A DNA stretch of 64,000 bases from an uncultured SAR116 cluster alpha proteobacterium (GTDB lineage: Bacteria > Pseudomonadota > Alphaproteobacteria > Puniceispirillales > Marisalimonadaceae): positions 62,001 to 126,000 of the forward strand of contig CACNFD010000003.1 in the NCBI GenBank assembly GCA_902619615.1, read 5' to 3'. The position numbers and the translations under genes are program-made. Below the pieces are notes generated by a model. That model was not told where the DNA came from. It did not search any database and saw nothing but the letters and a program-made list of their open reading frames with translations. Position 1 is the first letter of the stretch. Each line of letters starts with the position of its first letter. Positions 55,147 through 64,000 of the stretch are shown piece after piece.

Positions 55147-55665
55147 TTATTTTATTAGTAAAGGCTTTCTTGAGTTTACATCAACTGCTGGAGATGGATT
55201 TGAATTGATATTTTTTTTCAATAACTTATTTTTTCTAATCCTTAAAGCTTCTTTTTTTGGATCAATCACAACGCCTGTTTTAGGTATATCTCCAAATAAA
55301 ATATCTAGTCCTGTTCTTTCACTTAATGAAATACCAAGTGTTTCTTCGTCAACTAATTTTCTTATATCTTTTGGAATATTTTTTGTTTTAAATATTTCAC
55401 TAAAACTGTTTACCTCTTTTTTATCTTTAATACCAATCTCTTCATTTAGACTAAAATTGTCTTTGGTCTCCCCTGATTCTTTATTTTGAAGAGCCTGTGG
55501 ATCTATTTTGTAACCTGGAGGAACTAAAAGAGAAGGTGTTACTGCTACAGAAAATTCATCAGGAATAACTTTTTCTTTACCAACAGCTTTTCTAAAGTCT
55601 GAGCAACTCGATAGCATTACCAAAGGCATCAAAAAAACAAATATTAATAGGAATTTATTTTTCAT
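55147..55665 (-). CDS. DUF3035 lipoprotein, BamF-type subunit of outer membrane assembly
   Basis: A 172-residue lipoprotein with a lipobox ending in LSSC; Cys21 would be lipidated. The mature protein starts SDFRKAVG...PDEFSVAVTPSLLVPPGY, the DUF3035 signature of alphaproteobacteria, where I recall the family being named BamF, an accessory part of the BAM complex; I cannot verify that here. I chose the ATG at 55663-55665, which overlaps the lspA end by 11 bases and has GAGA upstream, over a start 17 codons earlier. Being next to lspA, its likely processing enzyme, is the usual order. Confidence 0.85.
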   Translation of the reverse strand: MKNKFLLIFVFLMPLVMLSSCSDFRKAVGKEKVIPDEFSVAVTPSLLVPPGYKIDPQALQNKESGETKDNFSLNEEIGIKDKKEVNSFSEIFKTKNIPKDIRKLVDEETLGISLSERTGLDILFGDIPKTGVVIDPKKEALRIRKNKLLKKNINSNPSPAVDVNSRKPLLIK

Positions 55666-56143
55666 AGTACGTTCTCTCGATAGTAAAAAATTGATTATAA
55701 AGAAATAAAGTTGCACCTATAAATATTATTGTATCAGCAAGATTAAATACTGGCCAGTGTAAATCTTCAATATGGAAATCAATGAAATCTACTACCTTAC
55801 CGTAGATGATACGATCAATTGCATTACCTATTGCTCCACTAGCAATAAGAATAAATCCAAGAGAAGAATATCTAGGTAATTTAAAAGAAGAAAAAATTAA
55901 CCAAATGCTGATAATAAAAGCGAAAATAGTGAAACCATATCTACCTATCTCACCAGAATCTTGAAAAAAACCAAAAGAAATTCCACTATTCCACACAGGT
56001 GTCATAGATAAAAAAGATGTTAGTTCAATAGACTGATATTTAATAAAAAGATTTTCGATAGCCCACAATTTTGAAGCATAGTCAAAATATATGAAAACTA
56101 AAAAAATCAAAATAAGATTAAAAACACCAAAATTTTTTTTCAT
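55655..56143 (-). CDS. lspA: Lipoprotein signal peptidase II
   Basis: A 162-residue, four-helix membrane protease that removes lipoprotein signal peptides. The catalytic pair is Asp119 (KVVDFIDFH) and Asp137 (FNLADTIIF), with GAIGNAIDRI before them. It begins directly after the ileS stop and overlaps the lipoprotein gene that follows. Its likely clients in this window are that lipoprotein and the one at 13966-14394. Confidence 0.95.
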   Translation of the reverse strand: MKKNFGVFNLILIFLVFIYFDYASKLWAIENLFIKYQSIELTSFLSMTPVWNSGISFGFFQDSGEIGRYGFTIFAFIISIWLIFSSFKLPRYSSLGFILIASGAIGNAIDRIIYGKVVDFIDFHIEDLHWPVFNLADTIIFIGATLFLYNQFFTIERTYYEK

Positions 56144-58918
56144 TTAATTTAATTTAAGTACGCTTGTACACCTATTGCAAAGATCAATGTTATTTTTGAC
56201 TTCTGGTACTATCTTCCAACATCTCATACATTTTCCACCAGATGCCAATTCTACATCTACTTTAATTTTTGTTTCAGATAAGTTTTGGTTTAAATCGATT
56301 TGTGCATCTGAACAAATAAAAATTTCTGGAAGATTCACTTCTTGGAGCACTCTAAAAGAATCTTCATTTGCCTCTATTAAAACTTTAGCTTGAAGGCTAG
56401 ATCCTAATATTCCTTCTTTTCTTTTTTCTTCTATAGATGTTGTCACAACCGATCTTAATTCTCTAATATCAGACCACTTCTTACCGAGTTCATCATTTTT
56501 CCAATTTTTGTCACCTTTGAAGTAAGTTTGTAAATGAACTGAATTTTTACTGTCTTTATACCTACTCTGCCATGCCTCCTCAGCGGTAAAACAAATAATA
56601 GGTGCTAGCCATGTAGTTAATGATTTGAATAAAATATCCATTACTGTTCTGCATGATTTTCTCTCAACACTGCTTGGATTTTCACAGTATAATGTATCTT
56701 TCCTGATATCAAAGTAAAAAGCTGACAGATCAATAGTACAGAAATTATGAATATCTAGGTAAATATCATGAAGATTAAATTTTTCTGTGTTCTCATGTAT
56801 TTTTTCACTTAATTCAGAAACTCTATGGAGAACCCATTTTTCTAATTCGGGCATTTCTGTAAAATTTATTTTTTCTCTTTCATCAAATTCGTTTAATGCA
56901 CCTAGCAGATATCTTAGAGTATTTCTGAGTCTTCTATAATGATCGGAGTGTCTTATTAAGATTTCTTTTCCAATTCTAAGATCATCATAGTAATCCGAGC
57001 CAACAACCCATAAACGAAGAATATCAGCACCAAACTCATTAATTACTTTTTGTGGTGCAGTAATATTGCCAAGAGATTTTGACATCTTCCTTCCCTGTTG
57101 GTCTAAAACAAAACCATGAGTTAAAACCGCATCATATGGAGCACGGCCTCTTGTGCCACAACTTTCTAGCAATGAAGAATGAAACCATCCTCTATGTTGG
57201 TCTGTTCCTTCAAGATATAATGAAGCTGGCCAAAATAAATCATCCCTCTCTTCTAATACAAATGAATGAGTAGAACCAGAATCAAACCAAACATCTGCAA
57301 TATCTGTCACAGCCTCATAATCATCTGGATTATATTTTGATCCTAGAAAATAAGAAGAAGATTTTTCAAACCAAACATCAGCTCCATGAGTTTTAAAGGC
57401 CTCTACAATTCTATCTATTACTTCTTGATCTCGAAGCGGTTCTTGAGTTTTTTTATTTACAAATATTGCAAGAGGGACACCCCATGCCCTTTGCCTAGAT
57501 ATACACCAATCAGGTCTATCTTCTATCATTTTTGTTAAACGATTTTGACCCTGAGGAGGATAAAAAGTTGTTTTTGACAAAGCTTGAAGAGAAGTATCTC
57601 TTAAATTATTAGTAGTCATTGAAATAAACCATTGAGGAGTTGTTCTAAAAACAAGGGGAGCTTTTGATCTCCAACTATGGGGATATGAGTGATTTAATTT
57701 TCCTCTTCCTATTAAGGCATTATGTTCAGACATAATATCAGCAATTATCTCATTATCTTTTAAAACACGTAGACCTCCTAATAACGGTAAATCATTATTT
57801 AATATACCATTATCTGAAACTGTCTCAGGTATTGGTAAATTATTTTTTCTTCCAAGTTCAAAATCATCTGCTCCATGGCCAGGAGCAATATGAACAAAAC
57901 CTGTGCCCTGATCTATTGTTACAAAGTCAGCTTCTAGGAGTAAAACCTCATGTTCATAACCTTTTTTATTTAATGGATGTGCTAAAACTGTTCCTTCAAA
58001 ATCACTACCCTTAAGAGTTTTAGTAGAATTAAAACTTAAGACAGAAATTTCTTTCATTACTTCTTCTACTAATTCTTTAGCTATAATAATTTTGTCACCT
58101 ATTTTTGCTAAAGAATTTTCACCTACACTAGTAATTTCTAAAAGTGAATAATTAATATCCTTACCATAAGCTACAGCTCTGTTACCTGGCATGGTCCATG
58201 GTGTAGTTGTCCAAATTATGATCTCGAAGTTGCTAATTATATCCAGTGACGTTTTTATAACTGGAAATCTTGCAAAAATAGTAGTGCTTATGTGATCATG
58301 ATATTCAATCTCAGCTTCTGCTAAAGCTGTTTTTTCAACAGGAGACCACATTACAGGCTTAATGCCTCTGTATAGACTACCATTCATAAGAAATTTTCCA
58401 ATTTCAGACATTATAATTGCCTCAGATTCAAATTTCATAGTCGAATATGGATCTTCCCAGTCACCATATACACCTAATCTTTGAAATTCTTCAGATTGAA
58501 CATCCATCCATTTTGCAGCAAAATCTCTACATTCTTTTCTAAATTCTACAATTGGAACGTCATCTTTATTTTTTTTCTTTTTTCTATAATTTTCTTCTAT
58601 TTTCCATTCAATCGGTAACCCATGACAATCCCACCCAGGGACGTAGTTTGCATTCTTACCAAGCATAGATTGAGATCTATTGATTACATCCTTAATTATT
58701 TTATTCAAAGCATGACCAATATGTAAATTACCATTCGCATACGGAGGACCATCATGAAGAATAAAAGGCTTGGAATTTTTTCTTTGCTCTCTCAACTTTT
58801 TAAATAGCTTAGTTTCTTCCCATATTTTCAAGATTTGAGGTTCTTTCGTAGGAAGGCCAGCCCTCATTGAAAAATCAGTTTTAGGCAAGTAAACGGTATC
58901 TTTGTAATCAGTCATCAA
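56144..58918 (-). CDS. ileS: Isoleucyl-tRNA synthetase
   Basis: A 924-residue class I synthetase. HIGH is at residues 66-69 (NLHIGHALNK) and KMSKS in GRKMSKSLGN; the editing domain and the DALIA-type anticodon domain follow. The C-terminal zinc ligands Cys897, Cys900, Cys914 and Cys917 are present. These features fit the bacterial type 1 enzyme. It begins 39 bases after ribF on the same strand and is followed directly by lspA, the standard alphaproteobacterial order. Confidence 0.97.
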   Translation of the reverse strand: MMTDYKDTVYLPKTDFSMRAGLPTKEPQILKIWEETKLFKKLREQRKNSKPFILHDGPPYANGNLHIGHALNKIIKDVINRSQSMLGKNANYVPGWDCHGLPIEWKIEENYRKKKKNKDDVPIVEFRKECRDFAAKWMDVQSEEFQRLGVYGDWEDPYSTMKFESEAIIMSEIGKFLMNGSLYRGIKPVMWSPVEKTALAEAEIEYHDHISTTIFARFPVIKTSLDIISNFEIIIWTTTPWTMPGNRAVAYGKDINYSLLEITSVGENSLAKIGDKIIIAKELVEEVMKEISVLSFNSTKTLKGSDFEGTVLAHPLNKKGYEHEVLLLEADFVTIDQGTGFVHIAPGHGADDFELGRKNNLPIPETVSDNGILNNDLPLLGGLRVLKDNEIIADIMSEHNALIGRGKLNHSYPHSWRSKAPLVFRTTPQWFISMTTNNLRDTSLQALSKTTFYPPQGQNRLTKMIEDRPDWCISRQRAWGVPLAIFVNKKTQEPLRDQEVIDRIVEAFKTHGADVWFEKSSSYFLGSKYNPDDYEAVTDIADVWFDSGSTHSFVLEERDDLFWPASLYLEGTDQHRGWFHSSLLESCGTRGRAPYDAVLTHGFVLDQQGRKMSKSLGNITAPQKVINEFGADILRLWVVGSDYYDDLRIGKEILIRHSDHYRRLRNTLRYLLGALNEFDEREKINFTEMPELEKWVLHRVSELSEKIHENTEKFNLHDIYLDIHNFCTIDLSAFYFDIRKDTLYCENPSSVERKSCRTVMDILFKSLTTWLAPIICFTAEEAWQSRYKDSKNSVHLQTYFKGDKNWKNDELGKKWSDIRELRSVVTTSIEEKRKEGILGSSLQAKVLIEANEDSFRVLQEVNLPEIFICSDAQIDLNQNLSETKIKVDVELASGGKCMRCWKIVPEVKNNIDLCNRCTSVLKLN

Positions 58919-58957
58919 ACTTCTCTGTTAAAATTACATTGTAAGTGTTTTGTTTAA

Positions 58958-59941
58958 TCATTTATGAAATTCATACGCCCTTTTGGTATCAACTTCAATT
59001 TGCTTTTGAAGTTCAGATAAAGATTTAAATTTTTTTTCGGGTCTTAAAAATTCTATAAGTTCTACCTTTATTCTTCTTCCATATAAGTTTGACTCAAAAT
59101 TATTTTCTTTAAAATCAATTATATGAGTTTCTAAGTTTATAGAATCACCTGAAACAGTGGGTCTTGTACCTATGTTTGATATAGATGGCAACCAATCATT
59201 ACTTTTTTCAGAGTTTTTATTTATAGTAACTTTTAATCTAGAAACATATACGCCCAGTGGTGGCTTTAAAAAATTTTTCAAACTTATATTTGCAGTAGGA
59301 AAACCAATCTCTCGACCCTGTTGTTTTCCTTTTTCCACTGTACCTGTTATATACCAATTTCTGCCAAGAAGATCATTAGCTAGTTTTAATTGACCATTTT
59401 GAATCAACATTCTGATTTTTTGAGAGCTGATTATTTCATTTTCTTTTTCAATCATAAAATTTGTTTGTTTTAAGTTGATTGAAATAACATCTAATCCAAT
59501 ACTTTTTGCAAAATTTTTTGTATTTTCAATACTTCCTTCTCTGTTTTTTCCAAATTTGAAGTTTGAACCTGCAAACATTTTTACTATATTAAAATTCTGT
59601 TTTAAAATTTGTGATAAAAATTCCTCAGCATTAAAGTTTTTTAATTCTTCATTGAATTCAATAATAATTAGAAATTCAACACCAAGCTTACTTAATAACA
59701 TTTCTTTTTCTTTATGATCTAATAACTTAAAAGAAGGATTTTTAGGATTGAAAAAATCTCTTGGATGGGGATCAAATGTTACAACACCAAAAGCTAGGTT
59801 GCTTTCTTGTGCTTGCAATTTACATTCATTTAAAAGTTTAACATGCCCTTGATGAATACCATCAAAATTTCCAATAGCAACAGCTAATTGCCCTTCAACA
59901 TGAGGTTGGGTGTCACCAATTTTCCATTTAATAATCTTCAT
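58958..59941 (-). CDS. ribF: Bifunctional riboflavin kinase / FAD synthetase
   Basis: A 327-residue enzyme that turns riboflavin into FMN and then FAD. The N-terminal nucleotidyltransferase domain has GNFDGIHQGH (24-33) and the conserved SSQKIRMLIQNG; the C-terminal kinase domain has KGKQQGREIGFPTANI (about 200-215) and LETHIIDF. FAD made here serves crtI, crtY and the GMC oxidoreductase. First gene of the ribF-ileS-lspA-bamF-mutL run. Confidence 0.95.
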   Translation of the reverse strand: MKIIKWKIGDTQPHVEGQLAVAIGNFDGIHQGHVKLLNECKLQAQESNLAFGVVTFDPHPRDFFNPKNPSFKLLDHKEKEMLLSKLGVEFLIIIEFNEELKNFNAEEFLSQILKQNFNIVKMFAGSNFKFGKNREGSIENTKNFAKSIGLDVISINLKQTNFMIEKENEIISSQKIRMLIQNGQLKLANDLLGRNWYITGTVEKGKQQGREIGFPTANISLKNFLKPPLGVYVSRLKVTINKNSEKSNDWLPSISNIGTRPTVSGDSINLETHIIDFKENNFESNLYGRRIKVELIEFLRPEKKFKSLSELQKQIEVDTKRAYEFHK

Positions 59942-60097
59942 AGAAATGTTATAACCATATTAAGTTTTTAAACTCAAGCTGATATATAAACAATTTCATA
60001 CTCTTTGTAATTATTTTTGTTATGCAAAGCTTTATTATATGAATTAGTATTAAACAGGCACATAGCTTTAAGTAAATTTAATAAGGGTCATTTTTAG

Positions 60098-60940
60098 ATG
60101 GACAAAATGAATATAAATTTTGAAATTATTTCGAACCTTATAAATAGCTCAATACAAATTTTTGTTTCTTATGCTGGCCAAGTATTAGGCGCCACACTAA
60201 TACTTATAATAGGTTTCTATTTTGCTGGCAAATTAAGTAAAATTGCACGAAAAAATTTAAGTCGTATTAAAAAAATCGACCCCCTTATAGTCCCAATAAT
60301 TGGCAACATTATTAGATACGGAATAATTATTATTACAATTATAGCTGTTTTGGGACAATTCGGTGTTCAAACAACTTCAATTATTGCTGTCTTAGGTGCT
60401 GCAGGTTTAGCAATTGGGTTGGCACTTCAAGGAACGTTATCAAATGTAGCTGCAGGAGTGATGTTATTATTATTAAGGCCTTTTAACACAGGTGATTGGG
60501 TAGAAACAGGTGAAGTCTCTGGGACAATAAAAGAGGTTGGTCTTTTTACTACAATAATTGACACATTTGACAATGTTTATGTATCAATACCTAATTCAAG
60601 TATTTGGAATAGTACTATTATTAATCATTCTCACTATGAAACCAGAAGAATAGATGTTGATATTGGGATACATTATGACACAGATTTAGATTTAGCTTCC
60701 AAAACTTTATTAAAATTAGCGGATGATAAAAGAGTATTAAATAAACCTAAAGAACCACAATTTTTAGTTATGAAATATGACGATAGCGCTATTGTAGTGA
60801 GATTAAGATTATATTCGCATACAAAAGATTGGTATGCTCTTTATACAGATTTAATGCGCAAACTAAAACCTGCACTAGACGAAGCCGGTATAGAAATACC
60901 ATACCCACATAGGGTAATTAACTCAAAAAATTTAATGTAA
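60098..60940 (+). CDS. mscS: MscS-type mechanosensitive channel
   Basis: A 280-residue channel of the minimal MscS form. Three membrane helices are seen at about residues 17-45, 65-90 and 92-125; the pore helix has the Ala/Gly-packed AAGLAIGLALQGTLSNVAAGVMLLL (in pieces AAGLAIGLALQG and SNVAAGVMLL), followed by FNTGDWVE and the cytoplasmic beta and alpha/beta domains ending with the IEIPYPHR typical of the family. It opens on osmotic downshock to release solutes. Its stop overlaps the chaC start by one base (TAATG). Confidence 0.93.
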   Translation: MDKMNINFEIISNLINSSIQIFVSYAGQVLGATLILIIGFYFAGKLSKIARKNLSRIKKIDPLIVPIIGNIIRYGIIIITIIAVLGQFGVQTTSIIAVLGAAGLAIGLALQGTLSNVAAGVMLLLLRPFNTGDWVETGEVSGTIKEVGLFTTIIDTFDNVYVSIPNSSIWNSTIINHSHYETRRIDVDIGIHYDTDLDLASKTLLKLADDKRVLNKPKEPQFLVMKYDDSAIVVRLRLYSHTKDWYALYTDLMRKLKPALDEAGIEIPYPHRVINSKNLM

Positions 60941-61629
60941 TGCCTACTTCAAAAAAATTAAATCAAGGATTAGTAAAGCTTACAAAGAAAAATATTAATG
61001 ACGGTCGGTTAGGTGAGAAAATTAAGAGCATAAGCGGAAGTGATAAAGTTCTTACCAAAAATCAATTAATAAAGGAAAGAAGAAAAATAATACCCGATGA
61101 TGGTATTGGAGAAGATATTTATATTTTTGGTTATGGTTCACTTTTATGGAACCCTACAATAAATTATGAAACTCAACATTTAGCAAAAATCTATGGTTTT
61201 CATAGAAGCTTCTGTATGAAAACTCATTTAGGCAGGGGATCATTTAAATATCCCGGTCTCATGCTTGGGCTTGATAGTGGGGGATCCTGTAGAGGATCCG
61301 CATATAAACTCAATAGAAATGATGCAATTAAAAACATAGATATATTATTTAAAAGAGAAATGGTAACAGGTGCTTACAAACCTAAATTACTAAAAACAAA
61401 GTTAGACAACGATGAAATAGTTTCTTCATTAGCCTTCACAGTAGACAAAAAACATAAAAATTATTTTAATGAAAAAAATACCTCAATTAAAGCTAGTATG
61501 ATTTCTAAAGCAAATGGATTTTTAGGAACCTGCAAAGAGTACTTTGAATATACTTTAGAAAGTCTTGAAGAATTAGATATAATTGACAAAGAAATGAGAG
61601 CAATCTCTTTACACTTAAAAAATAATTAA
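60940..61629 (+). CDS. chaC: ChaC-like gamma-glutamylcyclotransferase
   Basis: A 229-residue protein with GYGSLLWNP (64-72), the substrate loop of ChaC, catalytic Glu140 in FKREMVTGAY, and the central GSCRGSAYKL. Members split glutathione into 5-oxoproline and Cys-Gly. About 58 charged residues precede the domain, longer than E. coli ChaC. Translational coupling to mscS suggests a shared role in osmotic or redox stress. Glutathione is made by GshA at 30197-31543. Confidence 0.88.
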   Translation: MPTSKKLNQGLVKLTKKNINDGRLGEKIKSISGSDKVLTKNQLIKERRKIIPDDGIGEDIYIFGYGSLLWNPTINYETQHLAKIYGFHRSFCMKTHLGRGSFKYPGLMLGLDSGGSCRGSAYKLNRNDAIKNIDILFKREMVTGAYKPKLLKTKLDNDEIVSSLAFTVDKKHKNYFNEKNTSIKASMISKANGFLGTCKEYFEYTLESLEELDIIDKEMRAISLHLKNN

Positions 61630-61632
61630 TAA

Positions 61633-63225
61633 TTATACATCTTGTTTAATAAGATCTGATGCTTTTTCTGCTATCATCAATGTTGCAGCATTAGTATTTC
61701 CTGATGGCATTGTTGGCATTATTGAAGCATCTGCAATTCTAATGTTGCTTAAACCATTAATTTTAAGAGATGGGGAAACAACTGCTTTATTATCAATACC
61801 CATTCTACAACTACCAATTGCATGATATACAGTTGCACCCTTATTCCTAATAAAATTAAGAATTTCTTCGTCAGATTTTATATTGTCTCCAGGAAGAGTT
61901 TCACAAATAGAAATTTTTTTCATTGTGGAAGTTCTCAAAAGTGACCTACAAATTTTTACACCTTCAACCAAAGTATCTTGGTCTATTTTTTCTTTCAAAT
62001 AATTTGGCTGAATTATTGGTGGGTCTATTATCTTATTTGTAGAGGCTCTTACATAACCTCTACTTTGAGGTCTTGATTGCCACACGCCACATGTCATTCC
62101 AGGAAAATTTTGAAGCTTGCCTATCATTCCCTCGGTATAAGAGGCTGGAGTAAAAACAAATTGTAAATCAGGAAAATCTATTTTAGGAGAAGATTTTAAA
62201 AAAGCCCCCACATGTGCTGGACTATAAGAAATTAAACCTTTTTTTGATACAAACCATTTTATTATTTCTGAAACTAAGTTAAAACCACGTGCTTTTTCAT
62301 TAAGAGAAATTGGATTGCTTATTCTGTTTGCAACCCTGACTGCATAATGATCTTGCAAACCTTCACCAACATTTTTAATTTCGGATAATGGCTCAATGCC
62401 TATAGATTTTAAATATTTAGCGTCTCCTATTCCTGAAACTTGAAGCAAATGTGGACTACCAATTGCCCCTGCACACAAAATAATTTCTTTATTTGCAAAA
62501 ATTTCAAATATTTTATTATTTTTCTTGCACAATAAGCCAACTGCTTTTTTATTTTTAAATATAATATTTAAAACTGTTGTATTCTTTTTAATATTTACAT
62601 TTTCTCTTTTTAAAGCTGGTTTTAAAAAAGCATCATAAGCACTAAATCTAGTGCCATTTTTAATGGTACGTTGATAGTAAAAAATACCCTCTTGTTGACC
62701 TGAATTATAATCGTTTTGGACTTGTATATCTAATTCACTGGAGCCTCTAATAAATTCTTCACATAGAGGATGTTTTTCAACAATATCAGACACATACAGA
62801 GGACCTTGTTTTCCACGAGTAGCTTCATCTCCGTTTTCTTTGTATTCTGATTTTTTAAAATATGGAAGCACATCGTCATAAGACCAGCCCAAATTTCCTA
62901 GTTGAGCCCATTGATTATAGTCATCAGGTTGGCCTCTAACATAAAGATGACCATTAATGGAGCTTGAACCTCCATACCCTTTTCCTCTTGGAAATAATAT
63001 TTCTCTATTATTTACATAATCACTTCCTTCGGTTTTAAAACACCAATTAAACCTTTTATCATTAATTGTTTTTATAAAACCTGCTGGCATCTTTACATAT
63101 GGATGCTGATTAGTTCCTCCAGCTTCAATAACACAAATTTTTATTTTACTATTTTCTGATAACCTATTAGCTATGACAGAACCAGAAGATCCAGCCCCAA
63201 CTACTATATAATCAAAGTTTTCCAT
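61633..63225 (-). CDS. GMC-family FAD oxidoreductase (choline dehydrogenase-like)
   Basis: A 530-residue flavoprotein of the BetA/alcohol dehydrogenase branch. The FAD loop is IVVGAGSSGSVIANRLSE (7-24), with FPRGKGYGGSSSING in the second signature. The active-site pair is His468 in YHAIGSCRMG and Asn510 in SGNTNAAT. Substrates in this family include choline, other alcohols and polyethylene glycol; choline is not certain because no betB or betI gene is near. It lies 10 bases downstream of the TauD/TfdA dioxygenase gene, so the two are probably one operon. Confidence 0.87.
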   Translation of the reverse strand: MENFDYIVVGAGSSGSVIANRLSENSKIKICVIEAGGTNQHPYVKMPAGFIKTINDKRFNWCFKTEGSDYVNNREILFPRGKGYGGSSSINGHLYVRGQPDDYNQWAQLGNLGWSYDDVLPYFKKSEYKENGDEATRGKQGPLYVSDIVEKHPLCEEFIRGSSELDIQVQNDYNSGQQEGIFYYQRTIKNGTRFSAYDAFLKPALKRENVNIKKNTTVLNIIFKNKKAVGLLCKKNNKIFEIFANKEIILCAGAIGSPHLLQVSGIGDAKYLKSIGIEPLSEIKNVGEGLQDHYAVRVANRISNPISLNEKARGFNLVSEIIKWFVSKKGLISYSPAHVGAFLKSSPKIDFPDLQFVFTPASYTEGMIGKLQNFPGMTCGVWQSRPQSRGYVRASTNKIIDPPIIQPNYLKEKIDQDTLVEGVKICRSLLRTSTMKKISICETLPGDNIKSDEEILNFIRNKGATVYHAIGSCRMGIDNKAVVSPSLKINGLSNIRIADASIMPTMPSGNTNAATLMIAEKASDLIKQDV

Positions 63226-63235
63226 AATATTTTAT

Positions 63236-64000
63236 TTAATATTCATTTATAGTTGATGTTTGGCCAGCTACCGTTGTTCTAACCATTAACCTTTTTTCAA
63301 TTTTGCCTTTGATTGGGGTAGCTCTATGTAATACAGCTCTATTATCCCACATAATTAAATCAAATGGTTCCCAAACATGAGAATAAATAAATTTTTCTTT
63401 GTCAATGTAAGAGTTAATTTCAGCTAAGAGAGCATTACTATCATTTTCTGACATCCCATCGACATTTCTACAATGCGCACCTAAATAAAGAGATTTTCCA
63501 TGCTTATTATCACTTAAAACTAATTTTTGTTTAACGGGAGGAAGAACTTTTTTTTCTTCAGGAGTAACTAAGTTTGGATCAATTTTTGATCTTCCATGAG
63601 AATAATCATGCCAACAAATTTTATCATCAATCTTTAATTTCAATTCCTGAGGTAAAGCATTGTAGCTAGCTCTCATTGACAAAAACTCAGTGTTTCCTCC
63701 AAGTGACGGGATCATTTTAGCTGATAAAATTGACATTTTAGATGGAATTTTTTTAAATGAACTATCGCTATGCCACGCCTGATTTGCTAAATTATTTAAC
63801 CTTTGTCTGTCTGTAGGAGGTACCAAATTTCCATTTTCGTCAAAGTTACGAAGAATAATAAGTTTTGAACCAGAGCCGTCTGTTCCAACTTTTGTTAATT
63901 CAAGAGTACCAAAATTTTCACTAAACTTTATGTGCTCATCATCTGTAATATTTTGATTTCTTATCACAACTACTGAAAATTCTGCTAAAATTTCAGATAT
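63236..64000 (-). CDS. TauD/TfdA-family 2-oxoglutarate dioxygenase (cut by window end)
   Basis: The frame is open to base 64000 and continues past the window; at least 254 residues are present. A GTG at 63965-63967 is internal, since the upstream codons read ISEILAEFSVVVIRNQ, the family's usual N-terminal strand. Iron ligands are His and Asp in WHSDSSF and the distal His in VLHRATP; the 2-oxoglutarate arginine is in RLMVRTTVAG. Members open sulfonates, phenoxyacetates or similar compounds. It is followed by the GMC oxidoreductase, which suggests one small catabolic unit of unknown substrate. Confidence 0.87.
   Translation of the reverse strand: MSEILAEFSVVVIRNQNITDDEHIKFSENFGTLELTKVGTDGSGSKLIILRNFDENGNLVPPTDRQRLNNLANQAWHSDSSFKKIPSKMSILSAKMIPSLGGNTEFLSMRASYNALPQELKLKIDDKICWHDYSHGRSKIDPNLVTPEEKKVLPPVKQKLVLSDNKHGKSLYLGAHCRNVDGMSENDSNALLAEINSYIDKEKFIYSHVWEPFDLIMWDNRAVLHRATPIKGKIEKRLMVRTTVAGQTSTINEY

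Noticed and set aside
55112..55489. 125-residue open frame opposite the bamF-type gene
   Set aside because: Hydrophobic Phe/Leu/Ser-rich text typical of reading a lysine-rich gene backward; overlaps mutL start and the lipoprotein gene.

Overview
The window is one stretch of a very AT-rich, tightly packed bacterial chromosome. Gene content and order are alphaproteobacterial: rsmB-heparinase-purH, mutY-dciA-dsbA-smc, a split ATP synthase locus holding only F0 genes with both b and b' subunits, ispH-thrB-rnhA, the ctaC-D-B-G-E-surf1 cytochrome oxidase run followed by thrC and an M16 peptidase, and ribF-ileS-lspA-bamF. Base composition, very short intergenic gaps and a proteorhodopsin with its retinal genes point to a streamlined surface-ocean alphaproteobacterium of the SAR11, HIMB59 or AEGEAN-169 kind. 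The exact clade cannot be fixed from this sequence alone. I see no tRNA, rRNA, CRISPR array, insertion sequence or phage gene.

Layout. 1-5.6 kb: end of a ketopantoate reductase gene, two small alphaproteobacterial families (DUF1491, DUF1674/SDHAF4-like), rsmB, a heparinase II/III-like gene and purH. 5.65-11.4 kb: mutY facing dciA, a Tat-type DsbA and smc. 11.5-14.4 kb: atpI-B-E-F'-F behind a good sigma70-type promoter, then a convergent small lipoprotein. 14.5-20 kb: ispH-thrB-rnhA, a peroxiredoxin, a DsbD/ScsB-like electron carrier and yqgE. 20-28.5 kb (minus strand): aa3 cytochrome oxidase with its heme and copper assembly genes, including a 46-residue protein, then thrC and an M16 peptidase. 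28.7-33.4 kb: tldD, gshA, rsmE, ubiA.

33.4-38.9 kb is the most distinctive region. A predicted blue-tuned proton-pumping proteorhodopsin has its own strong ribosome site and a clear terminator, followed on the same strand by crtI-crtB-crtY-blh, which turn GGPP into retinal. A 374-base regulatory gap upstream holds three palindromes. This light module lies between tldD and its partner pmbA (tldE). Next come an unrecognised protein with a possible gamma-glutamylcyclotransferase-like motif, argC and pmbA. 42-48.6 kb: a Cys-based phosphatase, an MsbA-like flippase and a lipid A/Kdo block (DUF374 acyltransferase, waaA, lpxK, lpxL family). 48.7-59.9 kb: housekeeping genes xseA, purD, tadA, rluB, rsmD, mutL, bamF, lspA, ileS, ribF. 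60-64 kb: an MscS channel translationally coupled to ChaC, then a GMC oxidoreductase and a TauD/TfdA dioxygenase cut by the window end.

Three parts of the proton circuit are encoded here: light-driven pumping (proteorhodopsin), respiratory pumping (cytochrome oxidase) and the F0 sector that spends the gradient. Envelope biogenesis (lipid A, lipoprotein processing, BAM lipoprotein, periplasmic thiol chemistry) and glutathione turnover (gshA and chaC) are the other main themes. Nothing in the window is a clearly new system. The best leads are the proteorhodopsin control region with its neighbouring unknown gene, the phosphatase in the lipid A locus, and the mscS-chaC pair.
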